Assembly: GCF_905404315.1 (NCBI RefSeq)
Contig: NC_066292.1
Span: 10,850,001 to 10,914,000, forward strand
Length of the DNA: 64,000 nucleotides
Direction of reading: 5' to 3'
DNA from: Leptidea sinapis
Lineage: Eukaryota; Arthropoda; Insecta; Lepidoptera; Pieridae
The notes below the pieces were generated by a model. The model was not told where the DNA came from. It saw only the letters and a list, made by a program, of their open reading frames with translations, and did not search any database. Position numbers and translations under genes: made by a program. This document shows, in pieces, positions 53,736-64,000 of the stretch; positions within the stretch are counted from its first letter, which is position 1, and every line of letters begins with the position of its first letter.

Positions 53736-54410
53736 AGGAATTTTGATTTTATTACATTTGATATGAGTTCTATACCAGTTGTAAGAATGAAAGTATATGA
53801 ACGTAGAACATTATGTATGAGTAGAACTAACACTATATGACGTGTTAGCTAGCTCAGTGTAATGATGAAGGCAGGTCTATCGATTTGTGGATGTGTGTCT
53901 TTTACCCCATTTGAAAATTTATTAAAATATTTTCTTTAAATATCTAAAGCATGGTCACCACAAATTCAGTCAAGCTGAATACAACTTGTTACCAAGCGGC
54001 GCTAAAATTGAAATTGTTCAGTGTTGAATTTCAACCGCGTTGAATGAAGCCTCATTAAACAAGATGGCGCTCGCGTAAATTGCGATTTATTGTCGAACGC
54101 CGTCGACGACACTTTTGTGAAATATTGTACTTTATGGTCACCGAGTTGACTTTTTGTTTTATACTAATTAGTTTTTTTCATATTTTATGCAATTACATTA
54201 TTGCTAAACTTAATTTTTATGACAACATTAAACAACCAGCAAACAACAACATTAGCAAAAACCAACAGTACCTTTGTAAAGTGTTCATCCGAGGCAATAC
54301 AGCTACTATACCTATTTCAACAACAAATTGCAATCTTGGTATGAAGGGGTACTCTTTTCAGCCACCGAGATGTCAATATTCCTCGTAAATTGCACGAGGT
54401 TCAGATGTAT
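53736..54410. other. Unassigned
   Basis: Contains AACAAGATGGCGCTCGCG near 54058-54075, which resembles a YY1-type motif, and a 102-codon ORF (54080-54388) with one hydrophobic stretch and no known family. No promoter can be proven. Confidence 0.35.
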
Positions 54411-54780
54411 TTACGATTTACGATTTAAGAACTTTATTTCTCAGAAGAATATTACAATATTCACTTATAGAGAAAATATATTCTAATTACTATATAATAT
54501 AATATAATATGCGAGCCGTGAGAATATAACAATATCTAAAATATATCGATTATTTTTTTCTTCTTTAACTATAAATATTAACAGAGTAAGTAAAGTGGAA
54601 AAAAAAAACAGTAAACACACACTAGATGAAACACTTAAAAAGAAATAACTATACAAATTATAATCTAAAGAACATTCATAAATAAGTTACCTACACTAAA
54701 CTAATGAATATCAACTAAAGACACAATTCTGAACACAATAATACAAGAACTTTAGTGAATTACGCGATCGAGCGGCGCGA

Positions 54781-54792
54781 TGCGCATGCGCA
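54781..54792. promoter_or_regulatory. NRF1/ewg-type palindrome
   Basis: TGCGCATGCGCA is the full palindromic site bound by NRF1 in vertebrates and Erect wing in flies. It sits in a short CG-rich island in the 3' region of the LINE. No promoter or gene start is visible next to it, so its role is unknown. Confidence 0.3.
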
Positions 54793-54994
54793 GACCGTCA
54801 TTCGCAATTTGTAAATATTATAAAGCTTTGACTACACTGCAGCAACAATTATTCATCTACTTATTTTTAAACTGTAACAATTTTTTATTTATATTTTTAA
54901 ATATTATATTTTTAAATGTTTTCTTTTAATATTTTTTTAAAAGTATTTAAGCTTTTGATTTCTTTAATGTCTTTGGGGAGGCTGTTGTAAAGTT

Positions 54995-57274
54995 TCACCC
55001 CTTCAAACATGATATTCTTTTTTCCGTAATTAGTTCTAGGTGTTTTATATAAATATTATTTGCTTGTCGAGTTATCCTTTTTTGTATTTGGAATGTTTTT
55101 GTAAATGTCACTTGGGAATGTATCTCTTTAGATAGAATTTTCCTAATAAGAACGCACGTTTTATACTTATAGAGTTGAGAAATATTCATGATTTCGGTAT
55201 CTTGGAAAATTTTTGCGGATGGTGTTAAGAAATTATATCGGAACAGTGATTTAATAATTTTATTTTGTGCAATCTGTAGCGGTTGTAAATTAGTCTTTGA
55301 CGCAGTTCCCCAAACTTCAATTAAATAATCTAAGTGAGACTTGACCATAGAATTATAAATAGTGAAGTGCACTTGCTTTGGGAAGCATCGTGCAATGCTA
55401 CGTACTGCACCAGTAAGTGATGTTAACTTTTTACGGATATATTCTATATGCGGTTTCCATGTGAGTTTGCTATCAAGTATCAGACCGAGATATTTTTCTT
55501 TATTTATTTTGTTTATTATTTCACCATTGATGGTTAAGTTATTATGGCTTCCAATTTTTTTGTTTTTTGCTGTGAATAATATGTAGTTTGTTTTAGATGT
55601 ATTTAAAGTAAGTAAATTACATTGTAGCCAGGTGTGTAGTAGATCCAAATCATGTTGTGCTTGTTCTATTATTGTTGTTATATTATTTCCAAAGTAAAAT
55701 AGACTTGTATCATCAGCATACAGCGTGATATCTCCATTTAGGCCGATTTTATGTATGTCATTTATATAGACTAGAAATAATAATGGGCCGAGAATAGAGC
55801 CCTGAGGAACGCCACATGTGATGAGTTGGGGTAAACTCTCAACTCTATTAATTTTAACTATTTGATATCGGTTTGTCAGATATGATTTGAACATTTTAAA
55901 TGCAGAACCAGAAACACCAATGTTTTTTAATTTTGTTGGCATGATTTCGTGGCTTACTGTGTCAAATGCTTTTTTTAAGTCAATGAATATTCCTAATGAT
56001 ATTTTCTTTTGATCAATGCCAAGTTTAATTTTTGTTACTAAGTCAATTGTTGCTGCAAGAGTATTAGAATTACAACGAAATCCATATTGTTTTTTGAAAA
56101 GAAAATTTGTAGATGTAAGAAATCCATTGAGTCGATTATGTAATATTTTCTCAAATATTTTTGATAAGATAGGAAGCACAGATATTGGACGGTAATTACT
56201 GGGATCCATTTTATCACCGGACTTGTAAATAGGAATCACTTTTGCTATTTTAAGGGAATCTGGAAATTTCCCTTCATTTAAGCATCTATTGATGCAGTGA
56301 GTTAGTTTTTCAGCTATAACGTCTTTGACACATTTAATCACTTTTGTACTCATGCCATCTATGCCAGTGCTAGTGTTTGTATCAAGGTTGTCAATAATTT
56401 TGACTACTTCTTCTGTAGTGGCAGGATTCAGATAAGATAGTCTAATTTTATATTCTTGTGCATTGTTTAAGATAATCATAGGTTCTTTACATTGTTTAGA
56501 GTTTAGAATTTTATTGGCAAGTTCAATGCCTATATTAGAGAAAAATAAATTAAAGCATTCACATATTTCTTTTGATTCATTGATTTGACCTGAAGATGTG
56601 TTTAATTTTAAAGGAATATATTTTTGAATCTTGTTAATAGCCAAACTATTTATCAGTTGCCACATTTTCATGGAGTTTTTCTCACACTTCTTAAAAGCTT
56701 TTAAATAATATTGACTTTTAGTTTGTTGAATATTTTTATGGACTAGACTCTTTTGCTGCACAAACTCTCTCTTAAGGTTCTCATCTTGTGGTGCTTGCTT
56801 TAGAGAATGCCACAGGAAATTCCTTTTGTTTATTGACTCGATCAGTTTTCTGTTGATCCAATCTTTGCTCAGGGGATTCATGACTTTGGTCTTTATTTGT
56901 TTGTTTTCAGTAATAGCTTGCAACAGGATGGTTTCCAATAAAGAATATTCATTACTTAAGTTGGTGGTGATATTGGTCTTAACAGTTTTGTATAAGTTAG
57001 TAAAATCAATTGCTTCGTACTTTGTCCGTGAAGACCGCTCAGGTGTGATTCTTTTTACCTCTAAATATATCTGCTTATGATCTGACATAGAGCTTTCTAT
57101 GAGAGCCATATGGAAGGTGTTTTCTTTAAGACTTGTACATACGTGATCTAGTATAGTCTTGGAAGTTTTCGTAATTCGAGTACTGTGATCTTTATCTGTT
57201 TTGTTAAGTATCCTCAAGGCATTCTCTTTTAGGACATGCTTATACTCTTTGATCATTTTTTCTTTGCTGAGCAA
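54995..57274 (-). CDS. LINE endonuclease end and reverse transcriptase ORF, 759 codons
   Basis: Starts MLSKEKMIKEYKHVLKE, the second part of the endonuclease (SMSDHKQIYLEVK). Then a linker (NKRNFLWHSLKQAPQDEN), NTSTGIDGMSTKVIKCV, KMDPSNYRPISVLPILSKI, GIFIDLKKAFDTVSHE (motif A Asp at 432), CGVPQGSILGPLLFLVYIND, LYADDTSLFYFG (YADD 519-522), YLGLILDSKLTW, and the C-terminal TASKTNLQPLQIAQNKI. The frame ends RISCLKG, shifted by a T run at 55015-55020; the original end (KLYNSLPKDIKEIKSL) follows to 54915. Confidence 0.88.
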   Translation of the reverse strand: MLSKEKMIKEYKHVLKENALRILNKTDKDHSTRITKTSKTILDHVCTSLKENTFHMALIESSMSDHKQIYLEVKRITPERSSRTKYEAIDFTNLYKTVKTNITTNLSNEYSLLETILLQAITENKQIKTKVMNPLSKDWINRKLIESINKRNFLWHSLKQAPQDENLKREFVQQKSLVHKNIQQTKSQYYLKAFKKCEKNSMKMWQLINSLAINKIQKYIPLKLNTSSGQINESKEICECFNLFFSNIGIELANKILNSKQCKEPMIILNNAQEYKIRLSYLNPATTEEVVKIIDNLDTNTSTGIDGMSTKVIKCVKDVIAEKLTHCINRCLNEGKFPDSLKIAKVIPIYKSGDKMDPSNYRPISVLPILSKIFEKILHNRLNGFLTSTNFLFKKQYGFRCNSNTLAATIDLVTKIKLGIDQKKISLGIFIDLKKAFDTVSHEIMPTKLKNIGVSGSAFKMFKSYLTNRYQIVKINRVESLPQLITCGVPQGSILGPLLFLVYINDIHKIGLNGDITLYADDTSLFYFGNNITTIIEQAQHDLDLLHTWLQCNLLTLNTSKTNYILFTAKNKKIGSHNNLTINGEIINKINKEKYLGLILDSKLTWKPHIEYIRKKLTSLTGAVRSIARCFPKQVHFTIYNSMVKSHLDYLIEVWGTASKTNLQPLQIAQNKIIKSLFRYNFLTPSAKIFQDTEIMNISQLYKYKTCVLIRKILSKEIHSQVTFTKTFQIQKRITRQANNIYIKHLELITEKRISCLKG

Positions 57275-57790
57275 GTCTAAATTAAAATCTCCGAATACAA
57301 TGATACGTTTTTTTTTTGGATAAATGGCTTGCGTATGTCTCTAGAAATTTTTGCACGTTTGATGCTGGTTGCTTATAAATAGCTCCTATGTCCATTGATA
57401 GTTTTTCTAGATGTATCCATAGGTAATGATTGCCATCTTCACACTGGCTATCCAAAAATTCATGTTTAAGATTTTTGTGGACATATATTGAAACTCCACC
57501 ACCTCTTGACGATGTCCTGTAATTATAATGATGGGTGTAATTTGGTAGACTTAATCTTACTGCTTCATTCTCATCTTTAATCCATGTTTCTGTCAACACT
57601 ATGATATGTACATTTGTTTTAAATGTTTCTATAATGCATCTTAACTCATCAAGTTTGCCGGGTTTCGCAATACTTCGAATATTAGCATAAAGAATCGATA
57701 TTGATTTTGTTGTAGTTGTAATATCTTTATAGTTATTTGTTAGTTCATGTGTTATTTTAGTAGTACTATTTAATGTATTTTCTCTATAAT
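57275..57790 (-). pseudogene. LINE endonuclease region, frameshifted
   Basis: Open from just after ORF1 in another frame: ISILYANIRSIAKPGKLDEL, IIVLTETWIKDENEAV (ETW motif), YNYRTSSRGGGVSIYVHKNL, IGAIYKQPASNVQKFLE. A 10-T run at 57308-57317 shifts the frame. Past it the sequence gives IVFGDFNLDLLSKEK (GDFN motif), joined to the start of the RT ORF, where SDHK also appears. It is the apurinic/apyrimidinic-type endonuclease that nicks target DNA. Confidence 0.75.
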
Positions 57791-58264
57791 TTAGTTTTTT
57801 GCCTTCTGTTCTGTTATTTTCGGGGACCCTTTAATATACTTTATAATCAGGTTTTCTTCGCCTTTTTCTTGTCTATTTTTCAATTCTAATACAAGGTTTT
57901 TCATTTCTTTCTGTTGTTGTATAGTCTGGTCAGAGTAAATTCGAACACCATCTATTTTTTATTTATTATTTATCATTTCTTGTAGTTTTTCTTTCATGGA
58001 AGATATATTCTCACTTATAGTGTTTATGGTTTCAGCCTGGTTTCTGCTGGATTCCAATAGTAGTTCCATGATATCGTTTTTAAATTGATCAAGTTGGTAT
58101 GTAAAATCACTTTCTGGTGTTTTCCTTTTTCGTGAGGAGACGCTGTCCGTGTCTGATTCCAATTCGCTAACGTTCGAAAGATCTGGTTGGGAATTACTGC
58201 TCCTTCCAGCTGATATATTTTTTGTCTTAGTTGACTTTTTAGCAGGAGAACGGATGATATTCAT
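57791..58264 (-). pseudogene. LINE ORF1, coiled-coil protein with one early stop
   Basis: Starts MNIIRSPAKKSTKTKN, a basic, Ser-rich leader, then SELESDTDSVSSRKRK, and a helical coiled-coil-like part (FKNDIMELLLESSRNQAE, TINTISENISSMKEKLQ). After codon 101 a TAA stands in frame at 57959-57961, and the same frame goes on with KIDGVRIYSDQTIQQQKEM, LVLELKNRQEKGEENL, to TAA at 57791. It is probably the RNA-binding ORF1 protein, with no zinc knuckle seen. Confidence 0.65.
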
Positions 58265-58540
58265 TTTTGTTATGTAATCTTAAAAGACAGATTGTAATAA
58301 TATGTATCGTCGGTATGTACGCACCCTTATACTTCACCAAGAAAACAGGTTTCGACTTCGAGTCACGCGTGCGCAACACACAAAACTGAGTTAACACTTC
58401 GAGTAATTAAAAATGCACTGTTTGTGAATAGTAGTTAGGTTTAAAGTTGGAAATAAGTAAAAAATAAATCTATGACTATATCGTCAAACACGTCCGTCCG
58501 CTCCGCTTGTTCGGCTCGATATCATATTTACAATATATAA

Positions 58541-58849
58541 ATTAAAAGATTTTACCAAATTCTATACTGCAAATCTTATGACTGAGATCCTATTAACTGT
58601 ATGTACTTATTACACAGCATTGTGATTATCATATAGCAATAACTTGTGTGGATCCCAGATCTCAATATACCACAATAATCTCTATATTAAAACCCACAAC
58701 TACACATACCAAAACAAAAGAGGACACTGTCAGTAAATTTTGCCAAAAACCATCTGTCTACAGCAAATACCACCTTCGAGGCAATAAATGGCGCTAAACT
58801 TCATAATAACAACTATGAGAAATACTTATACTAAATCTTTGAGCCATTT
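58541..58849. other. No recognised feature
   Basis: AT-rich link between the LINE leader and repeat P. Confidence 0.4.
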
Positions 58850-59031
58850 CATCTACAGTCCCCCTGAAAGGAGATCTGGAAAGGTCTTGAAACGTCGGGT
58901 TAACTAAAATACAAAATGTAACTTTTACGCAAAAATCGAATCTTAAAAACAGTTAAAATTACACGGGTTTTAATCCTTAAAATGTATTTTAATTAAATGT
59001 GTAACACTCGCGTTAATCAAAGAAAATACTA
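58850..59031 (+). repeat. Dispersed repeat P, copy 2
   Basis: ATCTACAGTCCCCCTGAAAGG, AAAGGTCTTGAAACGTCGGG, AACTTTTACGCAAAAATCG, AACACTCGCGTTAATCAAAG. Confidence 0.65.
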
Positions 59032-59231
59032 TGTGTGTAACATTGTACAAAATATGGTATTGAATTGTAACTTGTTCTTTGTAATCTTTTATCATTAAAA
59101 GGTAAGTTCTGGCAGAGTCAAGTATTCGTACTTCTATTACATTCGTATTATGATTTAATGTGGAGTTACTCGTCAAACGGAAATACTACGGGAATAATTT
59201 TTAAGAAAAATAAATTATATAATAAAAACCA

Positions 59232-59553
59232 GTGGAAGGCTCCTTTGCACAGGATGCCGGCTAGATTATGATATTTTATTTATTATTATTACCACAACGG
59301 CGCCTATTTCTGCCGTGAAACAGTAATATGTTAACATTACTGTGTTTCGGTCTGTAGGGCGCCGTAGCTTGTGAAATTACTGGGCAAATGAGACTTAACA
59401 TCTTATATCTCTAGGTGACGAGCGCAATTGTAGTGCCGCTCAGAATTTTTGGGCTTTTCGAGAATCCTGAGTGGCACTGCATTGTAATGGGCATGGCGTA
59501 TCAATTACCATCAGTTTAACTTCCTGCTCGTCTCATCCCTTATTTTCATAAAA
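59232..59553 (+). mobile_element. Family A repeat, near full length
   Basis: Head AGTGGAAGGCTCCTTTGCAC, then a 20-base AT insert (about 59270-59290), then TACCACAACGGCGCCTATTT, AACATCTTATATCTCTAGG, CATTGTAATGGGCATGG, CTCATCCCTTATTTTCATAA. The best single view of the unit from head to tail. Confidence 0.85.
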
Positions 59554-60552
59554 AGAAGTATTTAGACCTATAGAAATAATTTTTTAAAGACATGAAAATT
59601 TTACATAAGATAGGTCGTATGACTCAGATCCATTTGCCTATTTCCCGAACGTGCAACATGTATAGTGCCCGAATTGTTGCTTATACATGCATCACTACCC
59701 CGTAGTGTAAGTTGCCATCCACTGAGTGACAGCATTTAAACATTCTTAGCATACCTATACATTGAATTTCCTCTTAAAAATCTGTTTCTCGAGTTCTAAA
59801 CTTATATAAATTTAGTACTTAGTATTTGTTGACTGTGTTAGTGTTGCCTATTACTAATTTTTTATCATACTGTCTGTATTTCATTGATGTGTTCATCTTT
59901 ATTTGTTACATAAATCAGTTAATCTTAATTAATTCTAATCAATATGGTTTTTTTGATACAAACTAGACCGACCTACTTATATATACATACTGTTTAATTG
60001 TAATATTTATTTATTTTTATTTTATTTATTTGTTTACAGCACTTACGTCTAGCCTTACATGAATATTCCTAATGCGCTAATGTAACATTCGCCTTAAAAA
60101 ATAATGTAACATTTAAAATTTGCATTAATTAAAAAATAAAAATCTAGAGATACACTTAATCTTACAATCATATAATACTTAAGAAACCTAATCTTATAAT
60201 TATTATTTATTAATATAATAAGTAAATTAAAAATAAAGAAGACATATGATCTTATTTAATATGCTTTCTAAAAATCATAACTAGAATATAATAATAAAAC
60301 GCTAATGGCAACAAGCAAAATGGGGAACGAGATAATTTAATTGTTACAGAATTATATTTCCTACCGCGTCCGTCGTGCTGTGATGCGCGAAAGTTTGGAT
60401 ATGCCTTTTTCAGCCGTTTCCCCGGAGCCATTTAATTTATTTACACAACGTACACGCTGTATCATAAGATGACTCGCTAGTCCTTACTTATTAGCGAATT
60501 AGAATAATTATGATATAAGTGACGTTTAGCTACGTGGTCACTTAGTTGAGAA
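59554..60552. other. No recognised feature
   Basis: AT-rich; a LINE-like GTTTACAGCACTTACGTCTAG near 60032 could not be assigned. Confidence 0.4.
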
Positions 60553-60800
60553 GGAAAGATTAGCTTCTAAAAAGCTTGGAGTACTCAGTAAGGCGAGACA
60601 AAAATTCACTACAAACTACCGCCTACAACTATACAAGGAGAAAATTCGGCTTCACATTGAGTACTATATGAGGCGAGCACTCCTCAGTATCTGCTTCTTC
60701 CAATTGACTGACCGTTGACCGCAATGAAGAGTGGCTCGAATCATCAACGATCAAGTTTTCTCTGTTTAGCTTGATTCTTTGGCGTTCGTTAAAGATATAG
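60553..60800 (+). pseudogene. Family L-like LINE fragment, RT C-terminus
   Basis: Reads [37 protein letters not shown] on plus, clearly parallel to [19 protein letters not shown] at 31400-31490, then breaks. It is a related but distinct subfamily. Confidence 0.6.
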
Positions 60801-61307
60801 TTTTTTTCTGCATATTCTACAGCATATATCACGTGGTGTGCTCAGAGGCGTTTTCAGGTTGAATCCAGCAGCCGAATTCCGAAAAGAAACGAACGAATAT
60901 GTGATTGTTACACATTTTGCTTATTTATTATAGCCACTATATAGAGGTAAGCATAAATCCAAATATTAATAATAATGTGTAACTCATGAATATGTTTTAA
61001 GAAAACCATAATAAATAAATATTAATTAAACATTTGAAAGAAGGATGAGCAATTTCTAAGGAAAATAGTAAACAATACAAAATATTCTTTTAATTAATGA
61101 CCTTGGTACATGCCTCATCCAGATATTAGTCATCCATGTTATGAATCCTTGAAGCAGTAATTTAACTTGCAACTCTGTATCCAGTTAATTGGAAACAGTG
61201 ATATATAAAACTGGAAGCTGGTTTGATATCATTTTAATGAAGACTTAACTTTTTTTTATAAATATACGTTTTATGAGTATACTTTTTATCGTTTTAAGCG
61301 TTTTTAT

Positions 61308-61722
61308 ATAGCGTGGCAGTAATATCAATAAGTGAACATACGGGTAGAGTAAAAAACTACGTAATCAAAAAAAAAATTCAAAAATTAAATTACATAATTC
61401 ACGTAAATATATCAATTTTACACTATATCATTTCGAAACACCCTATAAGTAATCTAGTAGCCGCCAGCTAACGTAGGCACTGACGCCTATGTCTACTGTG
61501 CCTACTTCTTCCACGAGGCGCCGTAGCTGAGCTCAGAACTCTCGGGTCAGGTGAATAGCGACCAAGTAAAGTTGATTACATTTTGGTTTTCTAAATGTAT
61601 AATTTGTTTGTTTGAAAATTTCAATTACTTTATTTAATTTTTAAACATATTTTTATGATTATTGTTAAATAGCTCAACCCGTGTGTTCAATTAATATCGC
61701 CAATTTAGCGCCACACTGTATA
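61308..61722 (+). mobile_element. Element with about 45-bp inverted termini
   Basis: Left end TATATAGCGTGGCAGTAATA, GAACATACGGGTAGAGT. The right end, read in reverse, is TATACAGTGTGGCGCTAAAT, GAACACACGGGTTGAGC. No coding in 415 bp. TA-rich borders could mean a TA duplication (mariner-like), not proven. A partial relative is at 23336. Confidence 0.55.
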
Positions 61723-61844
61723 TCCGAACTCTAATAGTTTCTTTATTTAGGGATTTAGCCATTTTTGTGTTATTACTGTGTAGTGGGACTTTCTTTTGTG
61801 AAAACTAACAATCGTAATTGGTACTTGATGATATGTAATCACTA

Positions 61845-62010
61845 CCACCCAAACTATTCTTCAAAAGCAGAGGAATGATAGGAGCGTTGCCGACCTTGTA
61901 CATCATTGTCCGCGCTTTTTTTATGTTAACCATGTTGTTTTATCCTGAAAACACCGCATAGTTCCTTAAAGACGCTGTGGTGGAACACCAAACATCCAAA
62001 ATTTTAGCTT
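61845..62010 (-). pseudogene. Family L LINE fragment, decayed
   Basis: CAGAGGAATGATAGGAGCGT, GCGCTTTTTTTATGTTAACC, TAGTTCCTTAAAGACGCTGT parallel 30955-31130. Confidence 0.5.
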
Positions 62011-62246
62011 AAGATGAGTTCTTCTCAGGAGCTCTGCTTTTCCTTAATATAGAGCAGATTCAGTAATTTTACTAATTATAATGACGATTCAACACCGCTT
62101 ACTTTAAGCCTATTTGCATAAATTTTGGCAAAAAAAGTTAAATTCTTTGGCTTTGGTAAGATGGGGAAATTCAACGGCAAAAAATGTTACCATAGAAGTA
62201 ATGTTTTCAATTAAGGAACTGAGCGAACGTCTTGTGTGCCGTCTTA

Positions 62247-62468
62247 CGGCTGTTTTCGATAACCTATCTATCCTTGGTTTAACTAACTAGAGGTAGACAA
62301 ATCTATCCTTTTACGCTTACTTACATTTCAATAACCTATCGACAGGTAGCATTGGAATTTAACTAATAATATTACTATATTGGACATCACTTTGGATAGA
62401 TAAGATCTTGTTATTGAACGGTGATAGCAATATATCCGTAACTAGAGATACGTTATTGAAAACGGCCG
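62247..62468 (+). mobile_element. Second MITE, copy 2, intact ends
   Basis: CGGCTGTTTTCGATAACC to GTTATTGAAAACGGCCG, flanked by TTA (62244-62246 and 62469-62471). 222 bp. PIF/Harbinger-type duplication, no ORF. The 45 bp before it are also shared with the 21.9-kb copy, so both may sit in the same older repeat. Confidence 0.75.
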
Positions 62469-62804
62469 TTAGAAACATACAAATTTGAGTGTGAATTAGA
62501 TAATATGTTTAAGTGTGGTTGCTATCTAAGCGGGAATACTTTACGTCAAAACTTATTTTCAAGACTAAGTACATACGCGATTACAATGTGTTAACGTTCA
62601 CATGAATATGTGTGCGTACACCAACGCACGCGTACACGTGTCCGTCATACTAAGGGTATGACGGACAAACGGGTTAATTAATTTTAATAAGTTTTGTTTG
62701 TGGAGCACCTACACGTAGTTAATTTCAACTTGCGTTGTTTCCTTGAAGTGTTCCTAACAATATGACATGTGTAAACGGAATTTATATAAAAAAATATTGA
62801 GATA

Positions 62805-62966
62805 CTTAAATAAAACACTTTTATAGAATTAAAACGTGTGTAACTGTTTTTTCATTCGATTTTTGCGCAAAAGTTACATTTTTATTTAAGTTAACCCGAC
62901 GTTTCAAGACCTTTACAGATCTCGTTATCAGGGGTAACACTCGCGTTAATCAAAGAAAATACTAAA
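62805..62966 (-). repeat. Dispersed repeat P, copy 3, inverted and rearranged
   Basis: 62810-62935 is the reverse complement of copy 2 (TGCGCAAAAGTTACATTTTT, TTAACCCGACGTTTCAAGAC, GATCTCGTTATCAGGGG). It is followed at once by GTAACACTCGCGTTAATCAAAG in direct orientation. Confidence 0.65.
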
Positions 62967-63002
62967 TAAAGATAAAATTATTATAGATTAAACGGTCTTT
63001 CT

Positions 63003-63189
63003 TAGTAAAATTACTGGGCAAATGAGACTTAATATCTTATGTCTCAAGGTGACGAGCGCAATGGCATTGCCACTCAGAATTTTTGGGTGTTTCAAGAATT
63101 CTGAGCGGTTCTGCATTGTAATGGACAGGGCGTATCCATTACCATCAGCTGAACGTCCTGCTCGTCTCATCCCTTATTTTCATAAAAAA
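63003..63189 (+). mobile_element. Family A repeat, 5' truncated
   Basis: ACTGGGCAAATGAGACTTAA, CAAGAATTCTGAGCGG, CATCAGCTGAACGTCCTGC, CCCTTATTTTCATAAAAAAA. Confidence 0.8.
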
Positions 63190-63372
63190 AAGATGGTTAT
63201 TATCAAATCGTGTATATTTCTATGTTAGTAACGTTATAAGTTCGACTTTTATGGACTGTTTTTTTTTAAATCAATTAAAGATCACGTACCACATTCAGAT
63301 GGAAAGTATGACTAAATAAGATAATTAATTCTATAAAATCTACTTTTTTATATAGCTGATTATATATATATT

Positions 63373-63985
63373 TAACTAGCTGACCTGACACACATTCTGT
63401 CAACGGAAAAAAAATAATGCAAGTAATTGGGAATAATGTAGTCTAAAGCCATCGGAAATGTGTAATTAAAATTAATGTGTTAAAAAGGAAACGTAACGAT
63501 GATAACGTATTTCTGAATGATTTTATAATATTATGTAGTAATAAAAAGTTATAAGGATTAATATCGTGCTTGTGTAAAGAGCTTTAACGCACAATATTTG
63601 CCAATTTTTTAAAGTATTAAAATAGATATAGTATGCTTTTCTTAAGAGATAGATATACCATCCAAGACTTTTCTGCAGAACTATATAAGATTCGCAATTA
63701 CACCATACATTATTTTGTTACCTATATATATCTCAAAGGGTTTAGACAGCATTTTTGTTAAAAGCTCCCAGATGGCATATTTATTTCCGACACCAACAAG
63801 ATTCGTTTATATATAGAGATATGTGTACAAATTATAATATACTAAAACCTTCCTTGAGATCCATGCTATTCATGCGATTCAATTGGTGAAAACAGCATGA
63901 AAATCGGTGCAGTAGTTTATAAGTTTATCGCGAACAGACAGACAGACGCGGCGGAGGACTTTGTTTTTTAACAACATATGTGATG
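63373..63985 (+). mobile_element. TAGCTGACCTGACA dispersed element
   Basis: Opens AACTAGCTGACCTGACACAC; closes AAAATCGGTGCAGTAGTTTA, CGAACAGACAGACAGACGCG, GGACTTTGTTTTTTAA. Same class as 26563. Confidence 0.6.
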
Positions 63986-64000
63986 AGATCATAATAAATA

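Larger units (their letters stand above)
54411..58540 (-). mobile_element. Nearly full-length non-LTR retrotransposon
   Basis: Minus-strand order: GC-richer leader (about 58540-58265), ORF1 (58264-57791), endonuclease region (57790-57275), RT (57274-54995, true C-terminus to about 54915), 3' UTR, and a tail with AAATCGT tandem copies at 54411-54432 after AATAAAGTTCTT. All the parts of a mobile LINE are present. I count two homopolymer frameshifts and one early stop. The exact 5' end and target duplication were not found. Confidence 0.8.

Noticed and set aside
54080..54388. 102-codon plus ORF with a hydrophobic segment
   Set aside because: No homology I can name and no gene context; kept as unassigned.

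Overview
The window looks like nuclear DNA of an insect, most likely a moth or butterfly. It is AT-rich, has GT-AG introns, and is packed with dispersed retroelement and MITE families of the kind I associate with Lepidoptera. The species cannot be named from the sequence alone. There is no prokaryotic gene organisation, CRISPR array or rRNA.

The only host gene I can support is a Dscam-family cell-adhesion receptor on the minus strand. Eleven exons run from about 15.2 kb (5') to base 1 (3'). They join in a consistent reading phase into about 468 codons and cover Ig5 to the start of Ig9 in Dscam numbering. Each Ig domain is split over two or three exons. The gene runs off the left edge (rest of Ig9, then expected fibronectin repeats, membrane segment and tail). 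Its 5' exons (Ig1-Ig4) are not recognisable in the remaining 49 kb, which would then be a very large intron, or lie beyond the right edge.

Region by region. 1-15.2 kb: Dscam-like exons, with introns swollen by LINE 3' ends, a poly(A)-tailed repeat (family A), a tRNA-like repeat, a Harbinger-like MITE, an RTE-type LINE end, and a 187-bp perfect inverted repeat flanking a hammerhead-ribozyme-like motif. 15.2-28 kb: decayed LINE fragments, a 91-bp tandem array, a three-unit repeat and a fold-back element. 28-36 kb: three LINE copies (one RT fragment on plus, one internally deleted GC-rich LINE on minus, one long RT ORF on minus). 36-42 kb: SINE and MITE copies. 42.5-45 kb: a LINE with an intact 746-codon RT ORF. 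45-54 kb: fold-back and MITE copies and SINEs. 54.4-58.5 kb: a nearly full-length LINE with ORF1, endonuclease and RT regions. 58.5-64 kb: more family A, MITE and LINE fragments.

The transposons do not act as a system with the receptor. They document repeated invasion of its introns. I found no clearly new gene system. The most unusual items are the inverted repeat with the ribozyme-like loop, a polybasic RRKR stretch inside Ig6, the tRNA-like repeat conserved on both flanks, and tRNA-like DNA inside a fold-back MITE.
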